The notes beneath the pieces were generated by a model. That model was given only the letters and a program-made list of their open reading frames with translations, did not search any database and had not been told where the DNA came from. From positions 1 through 41,736 of IMG/VR virus record IMGVR_UViG_3300033571_024423: DNA of 41,736 nt; one strand, 5' to 3'. Positions 23,110 through 32,640 of the stretch are shown here, one piece after another; position 1 is the first letter of the stretch, and each line of letters begins with the position of its first letter. Made by a program: the position numbers and the translations under genes. This DNA comes from a virus.

Positions 23110-24477
23110 TTATTCTCTCTTGCTGCTAAATGTCATCAATAAATTTGTTGCCCGAAAAGTGGCTGATCCGCCGGTGCTGACTCGAATATAGCGGCTGGCC
23201 GTTTTTATGCCTTTAATTACATAATGCGGATCGGTTGTGGTTATTGCGTAACTATTTGTATTATCGGGGAACCAAGCAGCACCATCCGCGCTATAATCCA
23301 GCCGAACACTGCCGTTTGTAATACCAGTGCCTAACAGCAACACATCAACTAAACTATTCTCTCCTACTTCAAAAGCCGTGCTCTGAAAATTGACGGCTGA
23401 AACGGCTTCATTAATAGTTGTTGTATATAATGTCGGCACCAAACTCGTCACTACCGCCCCGTGTTCAATGGGCAGCACCGCTGGTGTTTTCACCCAGTCC
23501 GCACCAAACTCGGACATCGTAAAAGCAAAACTGTCAGCGGGGGTAGTATTGTTGGTGGTTTGTAGCGTTCCGAGAAAAATGCTCTCATTTTGAACATCGG
23601 CTAACTGTTTATTGTCGCTCAAGGCCGAGATAAAAAGTAATTGAATACGGTTAATGCCGGTAATCTCGGGGTGGATATCCACAGGGTCGGTGCCGGTGTA
23701 CAACAGTTTATTGCCCGAGATATCGGTATGCGCATTGGAACCAAAAAACAACCCACTTTTATACCACAGTGCGCTATCATTAATTCCATTAGGCCGAGTA
23801 TAAATTTTAATCCAAGGATTCTGTGCTGTGGCTAAACCTAAAGTAGATTGTTGATTAATAACGGCATACATACTGGTGAGTTCGGACACCTTGTAATCCG
23901 TAGCGGGTGTAGGTGAGGCATAACAATACCAGTTGATTTTACCAGTGTTATTTAAGTTATTGTATTGCCAGCCGCCGGCTACCGTTGTGCCTTTGGTGCC
24001 ATCCGCATAGATGCTGATCGTGTTGTTGGCTGCTGTCGGGTAAAATACAAAATTGCTATTCTCTCCTGCTACGAGTTGCTCGGCTGGGAAATTACCTACC
24101 GAAACAGTATCCGTGGCTGATGTCAACGGCCGTATATCTACACTCTGGGTCAACTGGGGGACGAGAGATGTATTCATATTACAATATTGTTGCGTGGCTT
24201 GTGTTTGATTCAAAATATTTACTCTAAAGTAAGGTAAAACAACAGGCATCTGAATGGTGGTCAATTGGCCGCCTTGAATTTGATACTGTTCTTGATAATA
24301 AAAATTACTGCTATTATAAGATTGTTGGATCGTCAAGGTCGTCAGCGTCGAACAAAGTATATTTACACTGATGGCCGCAGCCGCACCTGTCTGTTCAGGC
24401 GATCCATTAAAGACATCACCAGGAAAGCCAAAAGCCGCCAAAGGCGCATTCCAATTGTTAAATTGAGAGATTGGCAT
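23110..24477 (-). CDS. 455-aa fibre-like or host-recognition virion protein, right copy
   Basis: Identical to 17260-18627: two sandwich-like parts (PYFRVNILN near 82-90 and RYIRVSTGG near 429-437) around a Trp/Tyr-rich middle. It diverges from the 493-aa gene. Confidence 0.62.
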   Translation of the reverse strand: MPISQFNNWNAPLAAFGFPGDVFNGSPEQTGAAAAISVNILCSTLTTLTIQQSYNSSNFYYQEQYQIQGGQLTTIQMPVVLPYFRVNILNQTQATQQYCNMNTSLVPQLTQSVDIRPLTSATDTVSVGNFPAEQLVAGENSNFVFYPTAANNTISIYADGTKGTTVAGGWQYNNLNNTGKINWYCYASPTPATDYKVSELTSMYAVINQQSTLGLATAQNPWIKIYTRPNGINDSALWYKSGLFFGSNAHTDISGNKLLYTGTDPVDIHPEITGINRIQLLFISALSDNKQLADVQNESIFLGTLQTTNNTTPADSFAFTMSEFGADWVKTPAVLPIEHGAVVTSLVPTLYTTTINEAVSAVNFQSTAFEVGENSLVDVLLLGTGITNGSVRLDYSADGAAWFPDNTNSYAITTTDPHYVIKGIKTASRYIRVSTGGSATFRATNLLMTFSSKRE

Positions 24478-24487
24478 TCTATAGAAT
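24476..24487 (-). promoter_or_regulatory. 12-bp palindrome at the 455-aa gene start, right copy
   Basis: ATTCTATAGAAT overlapping the start codon; mirror of 17250-17261. Confidence 0.35.
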
Positions 24488-24512
24488 ACCTTTATATTTT
24501 TTTATTTGGTTT

Positions 24513-24521
24513 TATATATAA
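24513..24521 (+). promoter_or_regulatory. TATATATAA abutting the 493-aa gene ATG, right copy
   Basis: Nine-base late-type element with zero spacing to the ATG at 24522. Confidence 0.6.
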
Positions 24522-26003
24522 ATGCCTACTCAATTGAAAATTATTGTGGACGAAAATTATACACCTAATGCGCCATTCACCGTCAATTTCGCCGCACCCG
24601 TTATTGTTAACCCAGGCAACAAGATCGCTTTAGATAAATTCACGGCCGTGATCAACGGAATTGCTGATAATTTTACTTTACCCGATACAACCTTTGAATT
24701 TTCTTACGGCTTGAATTTTCCCAACTTTCAAAGTTCCACGGTTGAACTCCAAGGTCAGCGCTATGCTAATCTTTTACAATTATTAAATGCTTTAACGGAA
24801 GGGTGCAATAATACCTTCACGGCTTATCAAACGGGCTACCTACCCGCTACTTCACCACCTACCATTTATCGCGATCTGGGTTTAAAAGTAATTTGTAGCA
24901 CCACCACTAACCCTTCTACAGCTACCACCAATACCTTCGAAATTCAATACACTACTTCTGCTGTCCAGGCTCTTACCATGGTTACAGACAATATGACTGC
25001 TGGTGTCGGCCAATTTTATTATCCATCAAGTGCTGGCGACTGGGCTATGACTCAATCTGATACGACTATTTCTTTATTAAAGGGAGGTGGCTGTTTGGCT
25101 CGTTTTCAATTTAATATGCCAACTATAGGAGAAGCTGTAGCTAATGGTTCTAGTTGGAGTATGGGATTAATTGGTCAAATTGCGGATATTCATGGCATTC
25201 GCCAATCTCCTACTGGTGCTGTGTTTTTAGAAAACGGAGATCTTGATACAGCTGTCGATAGAGATGCTTTCCCTCCATCCGTTGTTGGTGGTGATCAATA
25301 TTTTTGTGAAATTTATCAAGTCGCTGGTCAATTTGCCCTCCGTTATTATTTACAAAGATCAGATGGTGGACAAACAGAAACCTTCAATTCGGCTACCACT
25401 CATCCGGGTGCTTTAGGCGTTATCGATTATACGGCCGACTATACATTACAGGCCTCTGGAACTTCTGCGCAAATTGTCCAAAATACACCCAACATTAATA
25501 TTGCCGCATCAATGACACCCGATATTTTAATGACTGCGACTCCTACCGGCACTCAAACCCGCACCGTTGCTTTTAACATGTCGAACTCTGGATCTTTACG
25601 AGCAGGTCTTGATGTCCCAGGCGGCCTCAATATTCTCACACCAATCAACAGTCCTACCGGATCTTTTCAATGTCAATCTTCTATCAATATGGCTGTCGTT
25701 AATTCTTCCTTTGATATTGCGATTGAAATATTGGACTTGCCGCTGCAAACTTATCAAGCCTCCACCAGCCGCAAACCCGGTCAGCGCAACAATGTAGTCT
25801 GTTATTTTCATCCCGAATTTTCACAAGTGGGCACTGGCGCTTATATCTATGACAGCAGAGCTTACCAATGGCTTGATATTAATATCTCTTATCCAGTGAA
25901 TTTATCATCTCTCTCTTTTCGGGTTTATGATCCTGATACCGGCACCGGTTTAGATGCTTTGAGTATGTCTTTTAACTTGCTTATAAGCACTGAACAATAT
26001 TAA
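24522..26003 (+). CDS. 493-aa virion protein, spike/penton-associated candidate, right copy
   Basis: Identical to 15734-17215. It shares its start and end layout with the 1338-aa protein (NPGNKIALDKF near 30-40; LSSLSFRVYDP near 461-471), so the two are probable paralogues. Confidence 0.65.
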   Translation: MPTQLKIIVDENYTPNAPFTVNFAAPVIVNPGNKIALDKFTAVINGIADNFTLPDTTFEFSYGLNFPNFQSSTVELQGQRYANLLQLLNALTEGCNNTFTAYQTGYLPATSPPTIYRDLGLKVICSTTTNPSTATTNTFEIQYTTSAVQALTMVTDNMTAGVGQFYYPSSAGDWAMTQSDTTISLLKGGGCLARFQFNMPTIGEAVANGSSWSMGLIGQIADIHGIRQSPTGAVFLENGDLDTAVDRDAFPPSVVGGDQYFCEIYQVAGQFALRYYLQRSDGGQTETFNSATTHPGALGVIDYTADYTLQASGTSAQIVQNTPNINIAASMTPDILMTATPTGTQTRTVAFNMSNSGSLRAGLDVPGGLNILTPINSPTGSFQCQSSINMAVVNSSFDIAIEILDLPLQTYQASTSRKPGQRNNVVCYFHPEFSQVGTGAYIYDSRAYQWLDINISYPVNLSSLSFRVYDPDTGTGLDALSMSFNLLISTEQY

Positions 26004-26022
26004 TTTATCGCTAATTATATAT

Positions 26023-27309
26023 ATGGCAAGTGAATTGTTTGCTGCTCGATCTGATTTTTCTAATTTTGGTTCATCTCTCGCATCTTTACAACAAAACGCG
26101 ATGGCTGATCAAATCTCAAATAATGCGGCTTTACAAAATTATAACAATGTATCTGCGCAACTCAAAGCCGCCGTGCCATCTGGGTTTGGCGACATTGCTT
26201 TTGGCGCTTTTGAATTACTGGGACAAGGTAAAGATTTAGTCGGACGGCTGTCTAAAGTGCGAGAGGCTGTTGCCGCTGCGCCTGATGCGATCAAGGCTGC
26301 TTTAGTCAAAGGCGGGAATCAACTGGGTGCTCGGGTCAATCAAGCTAAATCTCTCGTATCCGATACTACGGATGCTTTACAAACCACTGGTGATGCTTTA
26401 AGAGCTAGTGCGACTGCTGGGGCTGATGAACTACAAACATTGGCCACCACCACTGTGAGTGATTTAAGATCGGCGGCGCCTGCGCTGGAGGGCGGTGCTA
26501 TTGAACTTTCACCTGGCGTTTTTATGACTCGCACCGGCCGAATTGCGCCGCCTGCTCCAGGTACAGTTGCCGAAGTTGCCCCGACGGAAGTTCCTTTTTC
26601 TTTACCCCTTGCTACCAAGCGACCCACCGCCAGCACTTTCGCTGATACCCTTCAACCCGAAAATGTTTTACAATCCGGTCTGCGGGAATTAGATCCCGAA
26701 ATGTCAGCCGTTGCTAATTTAGGCTCTTTTAGAGGACCTTCTTTAACCGGTGTTGATGTCCCCGGTGTCTCGAGCCAAGCCGGTGATTTTTTAAGGGGAC
26801 TGGCACCAGAATCTATGATAACCCGCCCAGGTGAAGAAATATTACCTTCAGGTTTACAAAGTTTACAAAGCCAGGGTGGAGCTGCCCTTTCCGATGCTTT
26901 AGGCGCATCCGAACGCGTCGGTGGAGCTGCGCAAGAAGTTGCTACTAATTTAGCCAGCACCGTGGCCAGCACCGCAGCCAACACAGCAGCTAGGGGTGGA
27001 GCTGTAGCCAGTGATTTAGCATCCGCTGGAAGTGGTGCCGCTACAAAAGTTGCTTCTACACTTCAAGAGGCAGGCGGTGCTGCTACCGATCTGGTCAAGG
27101 GGGCGGTGAGTGATGTAGCCGAAACAGCGCTGGAAGCTAGTTCAGCATTTTTACCGATTGTTGGCGAAGTTACGGCTGTGGCCTTGGGGGGCTACCAAAT
27201 TTACCAAGGCTTCAAGGACTTATTCAGTCATCCCTCCGCCGCCGCCCCTGTTACTGTCGCAATGCCAACCGTAGCCAATATTGGTCAAGGATTTCAATCC
27301 GGCATTTAA
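26023..27309 (+). CDS. 428-aa Ala-rich protein with hydrophobic C-terminal segment, right copy
   Basis: Identical to 14428-15714: long Ala-rich helices and a hydrophobic stretch at about 376-402; possibly membrane-active on entry. It ends with a GC-rich hairpin. Confidence 0.6.
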   Translation: MASELFAARSDFSNFGSSLASLQQNAMADQISNNAALQNYNNVSAQLKAAVPSGFGDIAFGAFELLGQGKDLVGRLSKVREAVAAAPDAIKAALVKGGNQLGARVNQAKSLVSDTTDALQTTGDALRASATAGADELQTLATTTVSDLRSAAPALEGGAIELSPGVFMTRTGRIAPPAPGTVAEVAPTEVPFSLPLATKRPTASTFADTLQPENVLQSGLRELDPEMSAVANLGSFRGPSLTGVDVPGVSSQAGDFLRGLAPESMITRPGEEILPSGLQSLQSQGGAALSDALGASERVGGAAQEVATNLASTVASTAANTAARGGAVASDLASAGSGAATKVASTLQEAGGAATDLVKGAVSDVAETALEASSAFLPIVGEVTAVALGGYQIYQGFKDLFSHPSAAAPVTVAMPTVANIGQGFQSGI

Positions 27310-27350
27310 CAATTCCGCTTGCGGTCGGGGGTTCTGGGGGCTTGCCCCCA
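27310..27350 (-). repeat. GC-rich dispersed element B, right copy
   Basis: Mirror of 14387-14427. Its minus-strand end (GAACCCCCGAC, CAAGCGGAATTG) matches element A at 29708-29745 on the plus strand. Confidence 0.6.
27335..27350 (+). terminator. GC-rich hairpin after the 428-aa gene, right copy
   Basis: TGGGGGC-TT-GCCCCCA, 25 bases after the stop; mirror of 14387-14402. Confidence 0.6.
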
Positions 27351-27388
27351 TTTTAATTATTTTATTTAACAATTTTTTATAAAATGAT

Positions 27389-27397
27389 TATATATAA
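27389..27397 (+). promoter_or_regulatory. TATATATAA abutting the 769-aa gene ATG, right copy
   Basis: Nine-base element with zero spacing to the ATG at 27398. Confidence 0.62.
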
Positions 27398-29707
27398 ATG
27401 GCCTTAGCGATCTCTCGTCAAATTAAGTTGCGGTCCGTTGAGCAAGCAATCTTTCAGCCATCTTACAACAGGTTGAACTTCTTTATCCAGCCTGATGGCC
27501 TATCGACTGATTTGTCGCAATCCTATCTCTCAATGCGTGTTTATTTAACCAACGCTATTACAAACACCCAGCTTTCCGCTACTACTATGCGCCAACTGAT
27601 TGCGCAGAACTTGTGTGTGTCTTTTGGTAATGGTGATAAATCTTATTCACCTGCTTGTCTGATCCGCGTGGCTCGTCTCTTTGCCAACAAAGGTAATGAG
27701 TTATTGGAAGAGGTCAACTTCAGCAATGTGCTTACGCAAACTATTATGCACCAGCTCTGTAATGACTTCGAAACTTTAGAAGCCAGCAACTTGCTAACTG
27801 GTTCGTCAACTCAAATCGGCCATGGATCGTCTTTTCCCGCTTCACTATCCGCCTTTATCAATAACCCTACGGAAGTCCATATTTTCCTGCGCGATTTGTT
27901 TGGTGTCTGCCGCCACAGCAACTTCGAGTTGGCTGCGACCGATGGGCTCCAGATAACGCTTGAATTAGAAGATAAACAATCTCTCTTTCGGGTTACTTCT
28001 TTAGGTGATTTTCAACAAATTAATGTCAGTGATATCAGCGGCAACACCGCTGGTGCTATTAAGCCTGAAGTGTTTGTAGATCCAGCAGCACCCGGCTACA
28101 ACCAGAATGTCTCCAGTTGGGCCTCTACCCCGATCGCCAAAGGTCAGTTTGCTGGCCCTTCAAGCAATTTGTTTGTAGATATTTCCGGCAACACTATGAT
28201 TCAACACCCGAAGGAAGGGTTCTGGTTTTCTGCTGAACAGTGGTTCACACAGCCTGCCGCCGGCGCCGCTATCAACTCCCTTACTATGCAAACTACTTAC
28301 ACCGCTGATCAATTGACCTCGCTTGGTTTGGTCGCTGGCGCTTATATGAAACTCAAGTATGCTATTTCTAGTTCCACCGCCGGTGCCGCTAATTTAGAAC
28401 CTATTGAGTTTGTGTATATGGCTTCAATTTTAAGCACGGCCGCACCTACGATCACCTTTGCGGCATCCGATTCACTTTGGTATGATGCTGTTGCTGGCCG
28501 CACGGTTAACAATGTGGTTGAGTTCCTTGGTATGGAATTGTTGGCTGCCGAAGAGGTGGTGCCTATAACACTTGCGGTTGCCGCACCTGCCATTCAAACG
28601 GCTTTGGCTGCTAACCAGCTGACGGTGAGCACAGCCGATTTCACTCAATTGAAATCTTTGGGCTTGCTCGACATTAACGGCGTGCCAACGGGTGGAACCT
28701 TTGATATTGGTGTCCAGATGTTTACGGCCGGACCCGCTACTGCGACCACTGGCGCACACATTATGCCTGATGTGGTGCTGAATGAATTGTCGGCCAGCAT
28801 CCGCCAGATCTTTTCCAATCAGCTGGTCAAACTTCCGACACAAGGTTCCAAAGCGCGTATCACTGATGTCGGAGCAGTCGATGGTAGCGGCAATCGTTTG
28901 ATCACCTTTAGTTCTTTAGGATGCGAAGCCAACACCTCCATTCAAGCCGCCAATATCTACCCGACCGGCAATGTGGTGGATGGTCGCAACTTTGTCCAAG
29001 TCGCTGCTACAGCCGCTACAGTATATATCTGGAATGTTCAGAATGTTTACCGAGGACCCAACGGAACTTTAGAAGCTAGCCCGATTCCGTTTGTATTTAA
29101 CAATCTCTCGTATCAAATAGATAAATTTGAATTGGTCTTGCTTCAGAACTCCATTGATCCCCAGAATCGGATGCCTTCGCCCTTTGTCTACTCCACTTGG
29201 AAACTCGAAGTAGCCACCGTAGAAACAGCGCAGCCAACCTATGCTAGGCAGTTTATTTTAGAAGAAAATGTGTATAACTGTATGCTGCTCACCCCCCAGT
29301 GGAATCAATTGGGCACTGACCGTGGATCGCTGATCTCTAGTGCCCGCAATGTGTCTTACTACCGCTACAATGTCAACCAAGTTCAACAGACCAACCGAGA
29401 CATTTATTTGACGAACTTCCGCAGCTACTATCCTTCCAGCTTGTATTTAGATCGAATGAATGATACCTTCAACAACTCCGATTACATCCTGCGCTCGCCT
29501 ATTGGTATTAAGGGAGTTGAACAAACATCCGATCCCGTTATCATCTACCCCCTGAAAATCTACAAGGCTGTCTCGGAAACCGAATACACCATGGGAACCC
29601 CTGGCGGCGCAACTGTTCAGATCAATATGTATGCGGATACCGCAATGAACAAGAGGATCGTGCCCGGAAACATATTCTTTTTCAAACAACTGTTGAAACA
29701 AATCTAA
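27398..29707 (+). CDS. 769-aa candidate double jelly-roll major capsid protein, right copy
   Basis: Identical to 12030-14339. Capsid-like signature TEVHIFLRDLFG at 158-169, then LQITLELED at 184-192; C-terminal closing strand VQINMYADT and tail FFFKQLLKQI. Precedes the 159-aa gene. Confidence 0.62.
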   Translation: MALAISRQIKLRSVEQAIFQPSYNRLNFFIQPDGLSTDLSQSYLSMRVYLTNAITNTQLSATTMRQLIAQNLCVSFGNGDKSYSPACLIRVARLFANKGNELLEEVNFSNVLTQTIMHQLCNDFETLEASNLLTGSSTQIGHGSSFPASLSAFINNPTEVHIFLRDLFGVCRHSNFELAATDGLQITLELEDKQSLFRVTSLGDFQQINVSDISGNTAGAIKPEVFVDPAAPGYNQNVSSWASTPIAKGQFAGPSSNLFVDISGNTMIQHPKEGFWFSAEQWFTQPAAGAAINSLTMQTTYTADQLTSLGLVAGAYMKLKYAISSSTAGAANLEPIEFVYMASILSTAAPTITFAASDSLWYDAVAGRTVNNVVEFLGMELLAAEEVVPITLAVAAPAIQTALAANQLTVSTADFTQLKSLGLLDINGVPTGGTFDIGVQMFTAGPATATTGAHIMPDVVLNELSASIRQIFSNQLVKLPTQGSKARITDVGAVDGSGNRLITFSSLGCEANTSIQAANIYPTGNVVDGRNFVQVAATAATVYIWNVQNVYRGPNGTLEASPIPFVFNNLSYQIDKFELVLLQNSIDPQNRMPSPFVYSTWKLEVATVETAQPTYARQFILEENVYNCMLLTPQWNQLGTDRGSLISSARNVSYYRYNVNQVQQTNRDIYLTNFRSYYPSSLYLDRMNDTFNNSDYILRSPIGIKGVEQTSDPVIIYPLKIYKAVSETEYTMGTPGGATVQINMYADTAMNKRIVPGNIFFFKQLLKQI

Positions 29708-29737
29708 GGGATAAACCCCTTGAACCCCGACTTCAAG
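29706..29737 (+). terminator. Alternative hairpins after the 769-aa gene, right copy
   Basis: AAGGG/CCCTT or CTTGAA/TTCAAG, starting within the stop codon; mirror of 12000-12031. Confidence 0.45.
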
Positions 29738-29745
29738 CGGAATTG
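29708..29745 (+). repeat. GC-rich dispersed element A, right copy
   Basis: Mirror of 11992-12029; ends in CAAGCGGAATTG like element B. Confidence 0.6.
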
Positions 29746-29793
29746 AACACCGTATTATATTTAAAATATTTTTATTAATGATATAATATATAA

Positions 29794-30273
29794 ATGGAAA
29801 AACTATCGAAAGACGAATTATTACAACTACTATCCAATGGCGAAAAACAAAAGAAACCTCGTAAAAAGCCCGATATGGATGAAGAAAAGAAATTAGCAAT
29901 GCTTGATCGGCTAGCCACTATGCGCGAGACAGTTAAGAAAAATCGAGAGGCGAAGAAAAGTGAAAGCCCTGCTATCAAAGAAAAACAGATCGATGAAGTC
30001 TTTGAAAAAAAATATGGAACTAAGTTTGACAAGATGAATGAACTCCTTGCTGATTTAAATGAAAATACCAAAGAAGTCGTCAAACTCAAAAGAGAGAAAG
30101 CAGCCAAACGAGAGATTAAGCCTGAACCCGAACCCGAAACAAAGCCTCCGGCTTTAGCAAAGGCTGCCCCTACCCCTATAGTGCCTATGTCAACGCCGGT
30201 TCGTCCCGCTTTTCCCGTTCCAAATCATCCTGTAAATTCAAATATTTTCCGCAAAGGTTCAACACGATTTTAA
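29794..30273 (+). CDS. 159-aa charged coiled-coil protein, right copy
   Basis: Identical to 11464-11943: amphipathic start, Lys/Glu helix, Pro-rich disordered tail. TATATAA (29787-29793) abuts the ATG, and its stop overlaps the convergent HNH stop. Confidence 0.75.
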   Translation: MEKLSKDELLQLLSNGEKQKKPRKKPDMDEEKKLAMLDRLATMRETVKKNREAKKSESPAIKEKQIDEVFEKKYGTKFDKMNELLADLNENTKEVVKLKREKAAKREIKPEPEPETKPPALAKAAPTPIVPMSTPVRPAFPVPNHPVNSNIFRKGSTRF

Positions 30274-30737
30274 CAATGGTGAATGGCTTTAGCATTTAAA
30301 TATGCCTGATGGGCTTCTTCTTCTGTATTGAAAAGGCCTAGGAAGATGTTTTTCCAATCTTTAACAATATATGCTTGATATTTTTTGTGCCGTTTATTGT
30401 AATAATATCCCTTTGGGTCTTTCCTATTGTGTTGATTTTGTTGTGCCGTTACTATTCGCAAATTTTCTACCCGATTGTCTGACCGGTTATGATTTATATG
30501 GTCTATTTGTTGTTCTAAATTATGAATATCTAATCCAAGAAAACACGCTCCAACCAACCGATGAACTTTATATTTCTTACCATCCGTTTCAATTCGTGTA
30601 TATCCATCGGGTTCTAATTGTTTTTCAATTATGTTCCAGCCTTTTTTCCCCCAGCGATGATTTTGATGGAAATACCGTTCCACTGTGCCATCACGATATA
30701 CCCGCAGTTTAGGATTGTATAAAACGAAGTCTGTCAT
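30270..30737 (-). CDS. HNH endonuclease with AP2-type domain, right copy
   Basis: Identical to 11000-11467: catalytic DH at 79-80 in QIDHINHNRSDN and an AP2-like domain from residue 109. It is antisense to the surrounding virion genes. Confidence 0.88.
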   Translation of the reverse strand: MTDFVLYNPKLRVYRDGTVERYFHQNHRWGKKGWNIIEKQLEPDGYTRIETDGKKYKVHRLVGACFLGLDIHNLEQQIDHINHNRSDNRVENLRIVTAQQNQHNRKDPKGYYYNKRHKKYQAYIVKDWKNIFLGLFNTEEEAHQAYLNAKAIHHC

Positions 30738-30770
30738 TTTTTTGTTAGAGAGATTATAATTAAATTATTT

Positions 30771-30778
30771 TCAATTTT
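30771..30778 (-). promoter_or_regulatory. AAAATTGA motif of the HNH gene, right copy
   Basis: Mirror of 10959-10966, in the 63-bp divergent gap. Confidence 0.72.
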
Positions 30779-30791
30779 TTTATAAAATCAA

Positions 30792-30800
30792 TATATATAA
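30792..30800 (+). promoter_or_regulatory. TATATATAA abutting the 389-aa gene ATG, right copy
   Basis: Nine-base element with zero spacing to the ATG at 30801. Confidence 0.6.
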
Positions 30801-31970
30801 ATGGCACTCAGATATAATGGTTGTAAGCCGTTGAACATTAAACCGTTCTACAGCGCGAACGACATAGTCGATTTCACTTGTAAACTCCAGCCCGGCCGCG
30901 CTGTCAAAGCCGGTTCTTTTCGTATTAGCGGTTGGCTCAATGTGCAAAAGATTGCCCCCGGCACCACCGCCGCCGTGCCTCTTACCAAAGACGATTGTGT
31001 TTTTATGTCGCCTTATGCCGGTGTCCATTCCTTCTGGCGCAACTCTACTTGTTATGTGAATGATCGCACCTTGGAAGTCAACACGATGTATCCGCGCTGG
31101 GCATCAATGGTCAAACAAGCCAAATATACTTTAGAAGGTATTAATACTAGCTCCGCTGGTCTCACTGAATTGTGCGGATCCCAGAACGATGTCCTCTTGC
31201 TCGGTTCCGAAATTGCCCCCAACACCCCTGCGCTACCCGCTGTCACCGGCTACACGCCCTTGTCTATACCCTTCTCCTTTAAGCCTGAAATTGCGCTGAA
31301 CAAATCGTCCGGTGATTTAGGCGAGTCCCGTTTTCCCCAGATGAAGATGCTTTTCAATTTGGCCTCCGCCGTCGAAGCCCTCTACTCTAGCAATGGTGCC
31401 GCTTATGTTCAGGCTAACATCGGCGCTCTGCAATATCAATTTATGGATCTCCAACTTCAATGGTATGAAACAATGGAAATGCCGATGCTTCAGCCGGTTG
31501 TCTTTCAGACCGTCAATCTTATCACGCAAACGCTCGTGTCAAGCAATGCGTCATTCGCCGTTTCCAGTCCCATGGTATATGATGCTGTTTCGCTTTCTTT
31601 TATTCAACAATCCCACCGCAACAGTTATGCCTATGACAACTACGCTTGCGAATATGTACCTTCTTTAGAAAATATCGGCTCGCGTATTGAGTTTACAGTC
31701 AGTGGCGGGGATCAGCCAATACGCTTCCCCATCCAGACTTATAGCGAACTGGCACTCAATTACTGGAAGTCGATGGGTGGCGATATTAAGAACTCTATGA
31801 TGAATGTGTATTCCAGCCAGAATGGTGCTTTCGGTATTGGCTGTAAATTTACTACTGGCATCAATGATCGTTTAGCTGTCAATCTTATCCTTCAACCACC
31901 TCTCGTCGTCAATCCGTCCCAGAATCCCTCGGACTGCTTCATTTTTGTTAGCGGATTCCTTTCTATATAA
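30801..31970 (+). CDS. 389-aa jelly-roll-like capsid protein candidate, right copy
   Basis: Identical to 9767-10936: SIPFSFKPEIAL and RIEFTVSGGDQPIRFPI are the most capsid-like stretches. Penton, second shell protein or cement protein are the options. Confidence 0.6.
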   Translation: MALRYNGCKPLNIKPFYSANDIVDFTCKLQPGRAVKAGSFRISGWLNVQKIAPGTTAAVPLTKDDCVFMSPYAGVHSFWRNSTCYVNDRTLEVNTMYPRWASMVKQAKYTLEGINTSSAGLTELCGSQNDVLLLGSEIAPNTPALPAVTGYTPLSIPFSFKPEIALNKSSGDLGESRFPQMKMLFNLASAVEALYSSNGAAYVQANIGALQYQFMDLQLQWYETMEMPMLQPVVFQTVNLITQTLVSSNASFAVSSPMVYDAVSLSFIQQSHRNSYAYDNYACEYVPSLENIGSRIEFTVSGGDQPIRFPIQTYSELALNYWKSMGGDIKNSMMNVYSSQNGAFGIGCKFTTGINDRLAVNLILQPPLVVNPSQNPSDCFIFVSGFLSI

Positions 31971-32006
31971 AAAAAACACGGTTGATTCAATAAATAAATA
32001 AGTCAA

Positions 32007-32014
32007 AAAATTGA
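32007..32014 (+). promoter_or_regulatory. AAAATTGA motif of the GIY-YIG gene, right copy
   Basis: Starts 41 bp before the ATG at 32048; overlaps by two bases the hairpin at 32013-32041. Confidence 0.7.
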
Positions 32015-32041
32015 TTTAAATATAATTCAATTATTTAAATC
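32013..32041 (+). promoter_or_regulatory. Ten-base-stem hairpin before the GIY-YIG gene, right copy
   Basis: GATTTAAATA / TATTTAAATC with a nine-base loop; mirror of 9696-9724. Confidence 0.4.
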
Positions 32042-32047
32042 AAAAAG

Positions 32048-32620
32048 ATGGATTACCAAAACGGCAAAATTTACTGTATTAGCAACAACGATTTATATTA
32101 TGTTGGCAGCACTATACAAGGGTTAAGGGATAGATTAAGGGGGCACAAGGCCGATTGTAATAATTATGAAACATCAAAGCATTATAAGTCTTCTTTTGAA
32201 ATTATCAAAACTGGAAAATATCAAATTAATTTAATTGAAAATTTTCCCTGTGAATCCAAAGCCGAATTAGAAAAGCGTGAGTTTGAAATTATCAAACAAT
32301 ACAAAGACTTGCACGCCGACAAATGCGTGAATATAATTGGAACAAAAACAGAAGAAGATTTTAAAAAAGAAGCCCGTGATCGAGCCAACGCTTATTATGC
32401 CGAACACAAAGCCGAGTGTCAAGCAAAAATGAACCAAGCCTATGCCGACAACCGAGAGAAACGCTTGGAACAAGTCAAAAAATATCGAGAGGAAAATCAC
32501 GCCAAAATTATGGAAAAAATATTAACACCAGTTCAATGTGAATGTGGCGCTGTAGTAGCAAAATGTAATTTAACCCGCCACAAAAAGTCTAGACGCCATT
32601 TAGACAATCTACAAAAATAA
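32048..32620 (+). CDS. GIY-YIG endonuclease with C-terminal zinc finger, right copy
   Basis: Identical to 9117-9689: KIYCI at 7-11, LYYVGS at 16-21, and a CxC...H...H finger from residue 164. Confidence 0.88.
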   Translation: MDYQNGKIYCISNNDLYYVGSTIQGLRDRLRGHKADCNNYETSKHYKSSFEIIKTGKYQINLIENFPCESKAELEKREFEIIKQYKDLHADKCVNIIGTKTEEDFKKEARDRANAYYAEHKAECQAKMNQAYADNREKRLEQVKKYREENHAKIMEKILTPVQCECGAVVAKCNLTRHKKSRRHLDNLQK

Positions 32621-32640
32621 AATATATTAACAGTTTATAT